Below the pieces are notes generated by a model, which was not told where the DNA came from, ran no database searches, and worked only from the letters and a program-made list of their open reading frames with translations. A stretch of DNA of 43,155 nt, taken from NCBI GenBank assembly GCA_947627315.1, contig CANQVN010000004.1, positions 1 to 43,155 of the forward strand. The letters are read 5' to 3'. This stretch comes from an uncultured Clostridia bacterium. GTDB lineage: Bacteria > Bacillota > Clostridia > Oscillospirales > QAKW01. Positions 1 through 7,926 of the stretch are shown here, in pieces. A program made the translations under genes and the position numbers. Positions within the stretch are counted from its first letter, which is position 1, and every line of letters starts with the position of its first letter.

Positions 1-2
1 TG

Positions 3-173
3 TACACCAGTATGACGTCCGTCGGCGGACTTTATGCCAACGTGGATAAGCTGCTTATCTATCCTATATGGCGCGCGGGCATCATCTTGTATATACTGCC
101 TCTGCTTGTTATTTTCCTGCTGTTCCAGAGAAAGTTTACAGAGTCTATTGCAAGATCGGGTATCGTCGGCTAA
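3..173 (+). CDS. Carbohydrate ABC transporter permease, C-terminal fragment
   Basis: The window opens inside a gene. The frame ending in TAA at 171-173 encodes about 56 residues: one hydrophobic membrane segment (GIILYILPLLVIFLLFQ) followed by the short cytoplasmic tail RKFTESIARSGIVG. A final helix followed by a Gly-ending tail is typical of MalG-type (binding-protein-dependent, COG0395) inner-membrane permeases that import sugars. It would work with a partner permease, a lipoprotein binding protein and an MsiK/UgpC-type ATPase, all outside the window. A strong terminator follows 16 bases downstream, so this is the last gene of its operon. Substrate cannot be inferred. Confidence 0.7.
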   Translation, partial: YTSMTSVGGLYANVDKLLIYPIWRAGIILYILPLLVIFLLFQRKFTESIARSGIVG

Positions 174-189
174 AGCTGTCTCAAATACA

Positions 190-219
190 AAATCCCCCTG
201 TTTTCAGGGGGATTTTATC
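190..219 (+). terminator. Rho-independent terminator after the sugar permease
   Basis: A perfect AATCCCCCTG / CAGGGGGATT stem with a TTTT loop is followed by TTTTATCTTG. It closes the operon on the + strand. The A-rich left flank means it may also serve the convergent tepA gene, whose stop lies 8 bases away. Confidence 0.9.
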
Positions 220-226
220 TTGTTTT

Positions 227-934
227 TTACTCGGTCTTGCTTTGTCTTTGTTTACAGAGCGATTTCAGCGCGCCAAGCGCGTCCGACAGTCCGCCGACTC
301 TGTCTATAAGCCCCACCTGAACGGCTTGCTTTCCGTCCAGCGTCGAGCCGACGTCCGTCACAAGCTCGCCCACGGTTGTCAGCAGCTCGTTAAAACGGTT
401 TTCGGAGATGTTCGAGTTTGCGACTATGAAATTCGTGATGCGCTTCTGCATTCTCTCGAAATTGTTAAAGCTCTGCGGCACGCCGATTATAACGCCGTTT
501 GTCCGCACAGGGTGAATGGTCATTGTCGCGCTGGGTACAATATATGATATGTCGCTTGCCACCGCCAGCGGCACGCCTATCGAATGTCCGCCGCCCAGCA
601 CGATCGATACTGTCGGTTTGCTCATCGAGGAGATAAGCTCGGCGATAGCCAGCCCCGCCTCAACGTCGCCGCCGACGGTGTTTATCATAATCAGTAGTCC
701 GCTCACGTTCGGGCTTTCCTCAATGGCGACAAGCGCCGGCAGAATATGCTCGTATTTTGTCGTTTTACTCTGGTCGTTTAAGACAAAATGCCCTTCTATC
801 TGACCGATTATGGAAATCACTTCAATCCCGCTGTCAGAGCGCACCGCGCCCAGCTCGCGTATGCTTTCAATCGGCAGTCCGCAGCCGTTTTGCTGCTCGC
901 TGTCCTTTTGCCGCTCGTCGTTGTCCTGCTGCAT
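227..934 (-). CDS. tepA: ClpP-family serine protease of the TepA/YlzI type
   Basis: A 235-residue ClpP/crotonase-fold protein. The catalytic Ser118 lies in GGGHSIG and the His141 in TMTIHPV, the arrangement seen in ClpP-like peptidases of the TepA (translocation-enhancing protein) group of Firmicutes. The polar N-terminus (about residues 1-18) is rich in Asp, Gln and Glu and probably disordered. The ATG at 932-934 is chosen because AGAGGT lies 8 bases upstream; the in-frame TTG just before it has poorer spacing. The product has no signal peptide and should act in the cytoplasm. It is separated from the upstream dus gene by about 50 bases and probably shares its transcript. Assignment to TepA rather than a generic Clp-like protease is by similarity only. 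Confidence 0.8.
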   Translation of the reverse strand: MQQDNDERQKDSEQQNGCGLPIESIRELGAVRSDSGIEVISIIGQIEGHFVLNDQSKTTKYEHILPALVAIEESPNVSGLLIMINTVGGDVEAGLAIAELISSMSKPTVSIVLGGGHSIGVPLAVASDISYIVPSATMTIHPVRTNGVIIGVPQSFNNFERMQKRITNFIVANSNISENRFNELLTTVGELVTDVGSTLDGKQAVQVGLIDRVGGLSDALGALKSLCKQRQSKTE

Positions 935-988
935 CAATATTACCTCTTTTTTGTTGTGTAATATTATTATGCGGACAGGTATCCGTTT

Positions 989-1930
989 CTATTCGGCGAT
1001 ATTTAATATTCGGGCGCAGTCCTCCCGCGTCGACACGGCACAGCTCATTCGCTTGAGCTCGGCGGCGTTTTTGACGCCTTTAAGGTAGCTTAACATATGC
1101 TTTCTGAACTCAAGCACGGCGACAGCCTCGCCCTTGTCCTCAATAACGCTGTCAAGATGCTCCAAAGCGACGTCCATAAGGCGCGGCAGCTCGAATTTTG
1201 CATTAAACAGCCTGCTTTTTATCAGGGCAAATATAAGCGGATTTCCGATAGCCGCCCGCCCTACCATAAGACTGTGCGCGCCCGTCTCGTTCAATATTTT
1301 TTCCGCCGACTCGCCGTCGCACACGTCTCCGTTTGCAATAACGGGGATTGACACGCTTAAAACGACTTTTCGGATTGCATCGCAGTCGGATACGCCCTTG
1401 TAATACTGCTCCCGCGTTCTGCCGTGGACTGTGATAAAATCCGCGCCCGCGCTCTGACACATTTTTGCAAACTCGACGGCGTTTATATGCTCGCTGTCAA
1501 CTCCGCTGCGAAACTTCACGCTCACAGGAAAGCGGGACGCGCCTGCGACGGCGGCGATAACGTCGCGCGCCTTTTCGGGCGTTTTCATCAGCGCGCAGCC
1601 GTCGCCGTTCTGGTATATCTTAGGCGCGGGACAGCCCATATTTATGTCAATCGCGACGGGGGACAGGTTGTCGCTTATATATCCCGCGGCGTACTCCATA
1701 CAGCGCGGATCGCTGCCGAAAAGCTGTATGATAAACGGCTGCTCGTCGTCCCGGCAGCGCATCAGCGCCTTTGATTTCCCGTCGCCGTAAAAGATGCCCT
1801 TTGAGCTTACCATTTCGCTGACCGTGCCGTCCGCGCCGTATTTTCTGCACACGCGGCGAAAGCCGCTGTCGGTAATTCCCGCCATCGGCGCAAGCAGTAT
1901 TGATTTTTCCGAAAACGGTATGCCGGACAT
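989..1930 (-). CDS. dus: tRNA-dihydrouridine synthase
   Basis: A 313-residue flavoenzyme that reduces specific uridines in the tRNA D-loop using FMN and NAD(P)H. The N-terminal LLAPMAGITDSGFRR is the FMN-binding start of the TIM barrel, and MGCPAPKI carries the catalytic Cys100. The barrel continues through VHGRTREQ and IPVIANGDV to VGRAAIGNP, and a helical tail binds tRNA. Length and motif order fit DusB of Firmicutes. The ATG at 1928-1930 is preferred over the upstream in-frame GTG because GGAGG sits 5 bases before it. A TTTACA-17-TAAAAT promoter lies just upstream, and tepA follows in the same direction. Confidence 0.93.
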   Translation of the reverse strand: MSGIPFSEKSILLAPMAGITDSGFRRVCRKYGADGTVSEMVSSKGIFYGDGKSKALMRCRDDEQPFIIQLFGSDPRCMEYAAGYISDNLSPVAIDINMGCPAPKIYQNGDGCALMKTPEKARDVIAAVAGASRFPVSVKFRSGVDSEHINAVEFAKMCQSAGADFITVHGRTREQYYKGVSDCDAIRKVVLSVSIPVIANGDVCDGESAEKILNETGAHSLMVGRAAIGNPLIFALIKSRLFNAKFELPRLMDVALEHLDSVIEDKGEAVAVLEFRKHMLSYLKGVKNAAELKRMSCAVSTREDCARILNIAE

Positions 1931-1957
1931 TGCTTCCTCCACTGTTTTAATGAGCTA

Positions 1958-1986
1958 ATTTTAACATAAAGCGTGTAAATTGTAAA
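1958..1986 (-). promoter_or_regulatory. Promoter for dus-tepA
   Basis: On the minus strand a TTTACA box (1981-1986) and a TAAAAT box (1958-1963) are separated by 17 bases, placing transcription start about 20 bases before the dus ribosome site. Confidence 0.65.
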
Positions 1987-2008
1987 TGTAATTTTTTAGA
2001 TAAATCAC

Positions 2009-2037
2009 TTGACAACACAAGCGTTATAGTGTATTAT
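2009..2037 (+). promoter_or_regulatory. Promoter for the tRNA-Met-Glu-Val cluster
   Basis: A consensus TTGACA (2009-2014) is followed after 17 bases by TATTAT (2032-2037). It lies about 60 bases upstream of the first tRNA and is the strongest-looking housekeeping promoter in this part of the window. Confidence 0.85.
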
Positions 2038-2097
2038 ATACCTTGTCGGCGATGGAAAAAGGGGGCTTTTTGCCCGTCTTTTGTCGCTGTAAAGCGT

Positions 2098-2174
2098 GGC
2101 GGCATAGCTCAGTTGGCTAGAGCAATCGGTTCATACCCGATGTGTCGTTGGTTCAAATCCGACTGCCGCTACCA
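2098..2174 (+). tRNA. tRNA-Met (anticodon CAT), elongator type
   Basis: A complete cloverleaf: acceptor GGCGGCA/TGCCGCT with a G-T first pair, D-stem GCTC/GAGC, anticodon stem ATCGG/CCGAT with CAT in the loop, and T-arm GTTGG-TTCAAAT-CCGAC. The CCA end is encoded. The paired 1-72 position, rather than the unpaired C-A of initiators, argues for elongator methionine tRNA. Confidence 0.93.
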
Positions 2175-2179
2175 TATCC

Positions 2180-2254
2180 GGCCTGTTGGTCAAGCGGTTA
2201 AGACACCGCCCTTTCACGGCGGTAACACGAGTTCGAATCTCGTACAGGTCACCA
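2180..2254 (+). tRNA. tRNA-Glu (anticodon TTC)
   Basis: Acceptor GGCCTGT pairs with ACAGGTC. The anticodon arm CCGCC-CTTTCAC-GGCGG carries TTC, the T-arm is CGAGT-TCGAATC-TCG-like, and CCA is encoded. It lies 5 bases after tRNA-Met in the same transcript. Confidence 0.93.
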
Positions 2255-2259
2255 GAGAT

Positions 2260-2335
2260 GGAAGTTTAGCTCAGCTGGGAGAGCATCTGCCTTACAAGCA
2301 GAGGGTCAGCGGTTCGAGCCCGTTAACTTCCACCA
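2260..2335 (+). tRNA. tRNA-Val (anticodon TAC)
   Basis: Acceptor GGAAGTT pairs with AACTTCC. The D-stem is GCTC/GAGC, the anticodon arm CTGCC-TTACAA-GCAG carries TAC, and CCA is encoded. It is the last gene of the cluster and is followed directly by a terminator. Confidence 0.93.
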
Positions 2336-2368
2336 AAAAACCCGCATTATATGCGGGTTTTTATTTTG
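2336..2368 (+). terminator. Terminator of the tRNA cluster
   Basis: CCCGCAT-TAT-ATGCGGG hairpin followed by TTTTTATTTT, starting directly after the tRNA-Val CCA. Confidence 0.92.
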
Positions 2369-2431
2369 CACATACGCTTTTTACACGTTTTTCAGATTGG
2401 AAAAATTGTGCCTTTATCTTTGAAAAACTTA

Positions 2432-2440
2432 TGATATAAT
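2432..2440 (+). promoter_or_regulatory. Extended -10 promoter of the MFS gene
   Basis: TGATATAAT (TGn-TATAAT) lies 20 bases before the MFS start codon. No good -35 box is seen 16-18 bases upstream, which is tolerated by extended -10 promoters. Confidence 0.5.
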
Positions 2441-2459
2441 ATACCTTGAGGTAAGTGAT

Positions 2460-3653
2460 ATGAGCGAAAAACGAAAATATAAAAAAACTCTTTTAGCTTG
2501 CTATCTTGGCTTTGTTACGCAAGCTATAGCCGCAAACTTCACTCCGCTTTTATTTTTAACCTTCAAGAATACTTATGGGATTGGGTTGGAAAAGATTGCG
2601 CTGATTCCGTTTGTATTTTATTTGACGCAATTGCTGATTGATTTTGCGGCAACTAAATTTGTCGATAAAATAGGATACCGCGTCTGCGTAGTATCGTCTC
2701 AGATACTATCTGCGGCAGGACTTGCACTGATGGCTGTTCTGCCGGAGCTGCTGCCTGTTCCGTTCTGGGGAATTATGATTTCAGTAATACTCTATGCCGT
2801 CGGCAGCGGTCTTGTCGAGGTTTTGATGAGTCCTATTGTTGAAGCATGTCCCTTTGAAAACAAAAACGGTATGATGAGTTTGCTTCACTCGTTTTACTGT
2901 TGGGGCGCTGTCGGCGTGATTTTGGGTTCGACGCTCTTTTTTTCGGTCTTTGGCATTGCAAATTGGAAGATACTCACGCTTATTTGGGCGGTGGTTCCAT
3001 TATATAATGCGTTCAATTTTATCACCTGTCCCATTGAACGGCTGACAGAAGACGGTGAAGGTATGCGCCCCGGTCAGCTGCTCAGATTGCCGTTATTCTG
3101 GCTGCTTATCCTTCTTATGGTGTGTTCCGGTGCGTCAGAAGCGTCTATGGCACAGTGGGCGTCGGCATTCACTGAGTCGGCCATGGGAGTTTCCAAAACC
3201 GTTGGAGATCTGGCGGGTCCCTGCCTGTTTGCGGCGTTTATGGGAGTGTCCAGGGTCATATACGGCAAAATGAGCGACAAGCTGGACTTGGCTCGGACGA
3301 TGACTGTATGCGGTCTGTTGTGCGTGGTCTGCTATTTAACGGCGTCGCTGGCATCTTTGCCGATTATTGGATTGTTGGGCTGTGCGCTTTGCGGTATTTC
3401 GGTCGGAATTATGTGGCCGGGTTCAATCAGCATTTCGTCCCGGAAATGCCCGAAGGGCGGCACGGCAATGTTCGCATTTTTAGCTTTAGCCGGGGATTTA
3501 GGCGCGACAATAAGCCCTGCAATGGTAGGCGGCGTATCCGATATGGCAGGCGGTAATCTTAAAACAGGATTGTTTGCTGCCACCGTATTTCCAACTCTGC
3601 TGGTATTCAGCTTGATTGTTCTTAACCGGATGTCCGGCAGAACGTCAAAATAA
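2460..3653 (+). CDS. Major facilitator superfamily transporter (FucP-like sugar MFS)
   Basis: A 397-residue polytopic membrane protein with about 12 hydrophobic segments and no signal peptide. The loop between helices 2 and 3 (ATKFVDKIGYRVCVV) and the matching one in the second half (VIYGKMSDKLDLARTMTVC) are the MFS D-x-x-G/R-type cytoplasmic loops. Overall character resembles fucose-permease-like MFS proteins of Firmicutes; the substrate is unknown. The ATG follows GAGGT by 7 bases. The first half uses far more A/T-ending codons (AAA, TTT, TTA, ATT) than the flanking genes, which suggests acquisition by transfer beside the tRNA cluster. It stands alone, between the tRNA terminator and a convergent mscS. 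Confidence 0.82.
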   Translation: MSEKRKYKKTLLACYLGFVTQAIAANFTPLLFLTFKNTYGIGLEKIALIPFVFYLTQLLIDFAATKFVDKIGYRVCVVSSQILSAAGLALMAVLPELLPVPFWGIMISVILYAVGSGLVEVLMSPIVEACPFENKNGMMSLLHSFYCWGAVGVILGSTLFFSVFGIANWKILTLIWAVVPLYNAFNFITCPIERLTEDGEGMRPGQLLRLPLFWLLILLMVCSGASEASMAQWASAFTESAMGVSKTVGDLAGPCLFAAFMGVSRVIYGKMSDKLDLARTMTVCGLLCVVCYLTASLASLPIIGLLGCALCGISVGIMWPGSISISSRKCPKGGTAMFAFLALAGDLGATISPAMVGGVSDMAGGNLKTGLFAATVFPTLLVFSLIVLNRMSGRTSK

Positions 3654-3709
3654 GGACGCTTGTGAGCTTGACGTGAAAGGCTGCGGCAAAATTTCGGCTC
3701 AGAGCGTCC
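3654..3709. other. Long imperfect stem-loop between convergent genes
   Basis: GGACGCT (3654-3660) pairs with AGCGTCC (3703-3709), and TGAGC (3663-3667) with GCTCA (3697-3701). There is no T-tract after it, so it is not a classical terminator. It could stabilise the 3' end of the MFS mRNA or aid convergent termination. Confidence 0.4.
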
Positions 3710-3745
3710 GGCACGAATCTGCAGGCGATTTTCTCACAACCCTGA

Positions 3746-4549
3746 TTATTTCATTTTAACGTCAATGTGCGGGTAGGGTATCTCTATCCCCGCGTCAAAA
3801 AGCGCCGATACCGTGTGTTCCTGCAAGGCGGCGCGCGCCTTGACGCAGTTTTTGCTTTCGGCAAAAACGCGCAGCGTAAGCTTTATTCCCGACTCGCCGT
3901 GCTCCGTGACAAAAACCGTGGGCTGCGGCTCTTTCAGCACAAGCGGCTCCGCCTCGGCGCAGGCTACAAGCGCGTTTCGCGCCGCCTCAACGTCGCTGCC
4001 GTATGCGACGGAGGATGAAATGTCAATCCCGCGCGTATCTTTTTCGGAGAGGTTTGTGACCGTGACGGACGACAGCAGCGAATTTGGGATACTGACGCTC
4101 TTGTTGTCGATTGTCACAAGACGTGTGTAGAAAACCCCGATATCCTCCACCGTACCCTCCGCCTCGGAGGTGCTGATGTAGTCGCCGACGTGGAAGGGCT
4201 TGAACACCATCAGCATCACGCCGCCCGCCATATTTGAAAGCCCGCCCTGTAATGCGAGCCCCACCGCAAGCCCGCACGAGCCTATAACCGCGACTATCGT
4301 CGCGCTCGGCACTCCCAAAATCTGTATCGCGATGATAATGATGAGCGTGTTGAGCAGCACCCGCAGCGTGCTTACAAGCAACGCGCCGATATTACTGTCC
4401 AGCTTTTCGACAAGGCGGTGGCGGGACAGACGGCGGCAGACAAATCCGACAAGCTTAAAGCCGACAATCAAAATCACCGCCGCTATCACAAGATTTATAA
4501 CAAACCTTACGACGTAGGTGTTTACAAAATTTATAATAATGTCTGTCAT
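3746..4549 (-). CDS. mscS: Small-conductance mechanosensitive channel, MscS family
   Basis: A 267-residue membrane channel that opens under membrane tension and releases solutes during hypo-osmotic shock. Three hydrophobic helices lie in the first 110 residues. The third, GLAVGLALQGGLSNMAGGVM, has the Gly/Ala-rich pore-lining packing of MscS. It is followed by the beta domain (FKPFHVGDYISTSEAEGTVEDIG) and the C-terminal alpha/beta vestibule ending in PHIDVKMK. Length and organisation match minimal MscS proteins. Its ATG overlaps the fumC stop by 4 bases (ATGA), so the two are translationally coupled. Confidence 0.92.
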   Translation of the reverse strand: MTDIIINFVNTYVVRFVINLVIAAVILIVGFKLVGFVCRRLSRHRLVEKLDSNIGALLVSTLRVLLNTLIIIIAIQILGVPSATIVAVIGSCGLAVGLALQGGLSNMAGGVMLMVFKPFHVGDYISTSEAEGTVEDIGVFYTRLVTIDNKSVSIPNSLLSSVTVTNLSEKDTRGIDISSSVAYGSDVEAARNALVACAEAEPLVLKEPQPTVFVTEHGESGIKLTLRVFAESKNCVKARAALQEHTVSALFDAGIEIPYPHIDVKMK

Positions 4550-5946
4550 ACAGAATCTCCCTTTACGTTATGCCCGCTTATCATATCCTCCGGCTTTACA
4601 ATCGCGTCAAACCGTTCGCCCGACACAAGCCCGAGCGTTATGCACGCCTGCCGCAGCGTCACGTCGTTGTCGTAGGCGTACTTTGCGGCGCGCGCCGCGT
4701 TTTCGTAGCCGATTTCGGGCGACAGCGCGGTGACAAGCATAAGCGACCGGTTGAGGTTTTCCCGCATCCTCTCGGCGTTCGGCTTGATTCCGACAACGCA
4801 GTTGTCGGTAAACGAATCTATAACGCCGCAAAGCAAATCGACCGAGCGCAGGCAGTCGTAAGCTATGACCGGCATAAATACGTTGAGCTGAAAATTCCCC
4901 TGCGAAGCCGCCATACTCACGGCGTTGTTGTACGCTATAACCTGTAGCGCGACCATAGTCACCGCCTCGCATTGGGTGGGGTTGACCTTGCCCGGCATTA
5001 TCGAGCTGCCCGGCTCGTTTGAGGGTATTGTGATTTCGCCCAGCCCACAGCGCGGACCGCTCGCCAGCAGCCGGACGTCGTTCGCGATTTTCCACAAATT
5101 TCCCGCAAGCGCGGCAAGCGCGCCCTGAACGAAAGCGACGGCGTCTTTGGTCGACATCGAGGCAAACCGGTTGTCGGTCTCATAAAATTCCGTGCAGGCG
5201 ATGTCCGATATCTTTTCACAGACAAGCTTTCCAAACCCGACAGGGGAACAAACCCCCGTCCCTGTCGCCGTGCCGCCCAGCGGCAGAGGACGCAGATACT
5301 CGGCAGCGTCGCGTACCATTTCCGCGCCATGCTCCACCGCGGCGCGCCAGCCGCTTATCTCCTGAGAAAACGACACCGGCGTTGCGTCCATAAGATGGGT
5401 GCGCCCTATTTTCAAAACACCCTCGTACTCCCGCTCCAATCTTAAAAACGCCGCGCTCAGCCGCTTTGCCGCCGGCAGCAGCCTGTTTTTTATCGAAAGC
5501 AGTACGCTTATGTGTATCGCCGACGGAAAAACGTCGTTTGACGACTGTGACATATTCACGTCGTCGTTCGGGTGAAGCAGCCGCTTTCCCGCAAGCTCGT
5601 TTGCACGGTTGGCGACGACCTCGTTTACGTTCATATTGGTCTGCGTCCCGCTCCCTGTCTGCCAGACGGAGAGAGGGAAATGCATATCCAGCGCGCCCGT
5701 CAGTATCTCGTCGCACGCGGCGGTTATATACCTTGCTTTTTCCTCTGTCATACGCGAGGGCTCCAGCTTTGAATTTACCGCCGCCGCCGCCTTTTTTATC
5801 ATTGCGGCCGCGTGTACGATTTCAAGCGGCATTTTTTCGATACCTATTTTGAAATTTTCAAGACTGCGCTGTGTCTGCGCGCCCCAGTACCTGTCGCTTT
5901 CGACCAAGATCTCTCCCATGCTGTCATGCTCTGTTCTGTATTCCAT
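4546..5946 (-). CDS. fumC: Class II fumarate hydratase
   Basis: A 466-residue cytosolic enzyme of the aspartase/fumarase superfamily that interconverts fumarate and L-malate. Signatures in order are TGSGTQTNMNVNEV near residue 100, QSSNDVFPSA near 135, GRTHLMDATPVSFSQE near 185, and the flexible catalytic loop GSSIMPGKVNPTQCE near 316-330 carrying the catalytic serine. The substrate-specificity residues look fumarase-like (TGSGTQ), although aspartate ammonia-lyase is a close relative. Length is normal for FumC. It lies 14 bases after the ABC exporter stop on the same strand and overlaps mscS by 4 bases. Confidence 0.92.
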   Translation of the reverse strand: MEYRTEHDSMGEILVESDRYWGAQTQRSLENFKIGIEKMPLEIVHAAAMIKKAAAAVNSKLEPSRMTEEKARYITAACDEILTGALDMHFPLSVWQTGSGTQTNMNVNEVVANRANELAGKRLLHPNDDVNMSQSSNDVFPSAIHISVLLSIKNRLLPAAKRLSAAFLRLEREYEGVLKIGRTHLMDATPVSFSQEISGWRAAVEHGAEMVRDAAEYLRPLPLGGTATGTGVCSPVGFGKLVCEKISDIACTEFYETDNRFASMSTKDAVAFVQGALAALAGNLWKIANDVRLLASGPRCGLGEITIPSNEPGSSIMPGKVNPTQCEAVTMVALQVIAYNNAVSMAASQGNFQLNVFMPVIAYDCLRSVDLLCGVIDSFTDNCVVGIKPNAERMRENLNRSLMLVTALSPEIGYENAARAAKYAYDNDVTLRQACITLGLVSGERFDAIVKPEDMISGHNVKGDSV

Positions 5947-5960
5947 TTTTCCTCCGAATT

Positions 5961-7796
5961 TTATATGTTCTGCATCAGCTCCGCGCGAAACTGCGTGTCG
6001 TACAGTACCTTGTAAGTCCCGTTTTGCTTTAAAAGCTCGCTGTGCGTGCCGCGCTCTGCGATAACGCCGTCCTTTAACACCATTATCTCATCCGCCGCCA
6101 TTATGGTGGACAGCCTGTGCGCTATCACAAGGCTGGTGCGCCCCGAGAGAAGCGGGACAAGCGCCTGCTGTATCGCATACTCGCTGATGCTGTCAAGCGA
6201 GCTTGTCGCCTCGTCCAGTATCAAAAGACTCGGGTTTTTGAGTATCGCGCGGGCGATCGACACGCGCTGTTTTTCGCCTCCGGACAGCTTGAAGCCTCTG
6301 TTTCCGACCTGCGTGTCATATCCGTCCGGCAGCGTCATAATAAAGTCGTGAATGTTGGCGTCCCTGCACGCCGATATAAGCTGCTCATCCGTTGCGTCCG
6401 GCTTTGCGAAAAGCAGGTTTTCACGAACCGACGCGTTGAAAAGATAGCTCTCCTGCGTAACAATGGCAATATTTGAACGCAAAAACTTCAAATCGAGCTT
6501 TCGCACGTCCACCCCGTCAAACATAACCTGTCCGTCCGTCACGTCGTAAAGCCGCGGAATAAGCCCTGAAATTGTTGATTTCCCCGCGCCGGACGTTCCC
6601 ACAAGCGCCACCGTTTTCCCGGGGCGGAGGGTGAAATTCACGCCCTTTAATATCTCTTTTTCTTCGTTGTAGGCAAAGTGAACGTTTTTAAATTCCACCT
6701 CGCCCTGCGCCGAGCCGGGCGTTATCGCGTCGGGCGGCGACTGTATGTCGACAGGCATATCGTAATACTCAAACACTCTGACAAAAAGCGCCATTGAGCG
6801 GACGATATCCACCTGAACGCTGAAAAGCTGGTCGATTGGACGGTAAAGTCCGCTAAGAAGCGATACAATCGCGCCGATACCGCCGACCGAGACCGAAGTT
6901 ATGCCAAACTTAATCATCATAATGCCGCCGAGCATATAAATTACAAGCGGACCCATGCCGGTGAGCATATTCATCGCTCGCCAGAACCACATGCCCGCCA
7001 TTCTCTCTTTGATGACAAAGCGCATCCACTCGCGGTTGGTAGCGACGTACTTTTTCAAATCCTGCTCCTCGTGGGTATACAGCTTTGTCAGCTGCTGTCC
7101 GCTTACCGACAGCGTCTCGTTGAGGATTTGGTTTATCTTGTCGGTCTGCTCCTGCGTCTTTTCGGCAAGCTTCCAACGCCGCTTGCCGACCTTTATTGTC
7201 GGTATCGACAGCAGGGGAACAAGGCACAGACCGATAATGGCAAGCAGCCAGTTTTCGGCAAACAGCGCCGCCGCCGTCACGACGACGGTGCAGACGTTGC
7301 TGAAAATGCTTGTCATCGTGTTTGAAATGACACTCTGCACTCCGCTGATGTCGCTTGTCATGCGGGTTATAATGTCGCCCTGCCTGTTCGATGTGAAAAA
7401 GCTGTGCGGCATTTGCTGCAAATGCTCGTACATCTGATTTTTCATATCATAGGCTATGTGCTGGGCAATCCAGGTGTTAAAATAAGTCTCCAGAACCTGA
7501 ATGACGTTTGACAGCAAAAGTACCAGCAGCGATATAAGAACGAGCTTTGCAAGAACGGCAAGATCCTTGCCGATAAGCCCATCGTCTATCATGCGCGCCA
7601 CCAAAAGCTTTGGCATAACCCCTAATATTGCGGAAATCACGATCGCCAAAAACACGAGCAGCAGGCGCAGCCTGTACGGCTTCAGGTATGAAAATATCCT
7701 GAACACAAGCTCCTTTGTTATTTTCGGCATATTACTTTTTTCGTCTTCCGAGAGTGTGCGCCCTATCGCGCTTCTTCCGCCGTAATATGCAGGCAT
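5961..7796 (-). CDS. ABC exporter, fused permease and ATPase
   Basis: A 611-residue half-transporter. Six transmembrane helices (about residues 40-320) are followed by a nucleotide-binding domain with Walker A VGTSGAGKST, Q-loop VTQESYLF, signature LSGGEKQRVS, Walker B LLILDEATSS and H-loop AHRLST. All catalytic residues are consensus, including the Glu after Walker B, so a homodimer is plausible. Substrates of this MsbA/LmrA-like group are lipids, peptides or drugs; none can be chosen here. The ATG at 7794-7796 is preferred because a GGGGG ribosome site precedes it; the longer reading frame lacks one. Transcription continues into fumC. Confidence 0.9.
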   Translation of the reverse strand: MPAYYGGRSAIGRTLSEDEKSNMPKITKELVFRIFSYLKPYRLRLLLVFLAIVISAILGVMPKLLVARMIDDGLIGKDLAVLAKLVLISLLVLLLSNVIQVLETYFNTWIAQHIAYDMKNQMYEHLQQMPHSFFTSNRQGDIITRMTSDISGVQSVISNTMTSIFSNVCTVVVTAAALFAENWLLAIIGLCLVPLLSIPTIKVGKRRWKLAEKTQEQTDKINQILNETLSVSGQQLTKLYTHEEQDLKKYVATNREWMRFVIKERMAGMWFWRAMNMLTGMGPLVIYMLGGIMMIKFGITSVSVGGIGAIVSLLSGLYRPIDQLFSVQVDIVRSMALFVRVFEYYDMPVDIQSPPDAITPGSAQGEVEFKNVHFAYNEEKEILKGVNFTLRPGKTVALVGTSGAGKSTISGLIPRLYDVTDGQVMFDGVDVRKLDLKFLRSNIAIVTQESYLFNASVRENLLFAKPDATDEQLISACRDANIHDFIMTLPDGYDTQVGNRGFKLSGGEKQRVSIARAILKNPSLLILDEATSSLDSISEYAIQQALVPLLSGRTSLVIAHRLSTIMAADEIMVLKDGVIAERGTHSELLKQNGTYKVLYDTQFRAELMQNI

Positions 7797-7876
7797 ACCA
7801 CCATCCCCCTTTACCCAGACTGTCAACATCATTATAATACAACCTTACCGTCATTTCAACCGATATATTTAAAACC

Positions 7877-7905
7877 TTGAATTTATGGGCGGCGTGATGT
7901 ATAAT
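7877..7905 (+). promoter_or_regulatory. Promoter of mltG
   Basis: TTGAAT (7877-7882), 17 bases, TATAAT (7900-7905). The predicted start near 7912 leaves only a 15-base leader and rules out the more upstream ATG codons as translation starts. Confidence 0.8.
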
Positions 7906-7926
7906 TACAAATATAAGGAGAGATGT

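Noticed and set aside
2029-2439. 136-codon + strand frame across the tRNA cluster
   Set aside because: It is made of the tRNA-Met, tRNA-Glu and tRNA-Val sequences plus their terminator read as codons.
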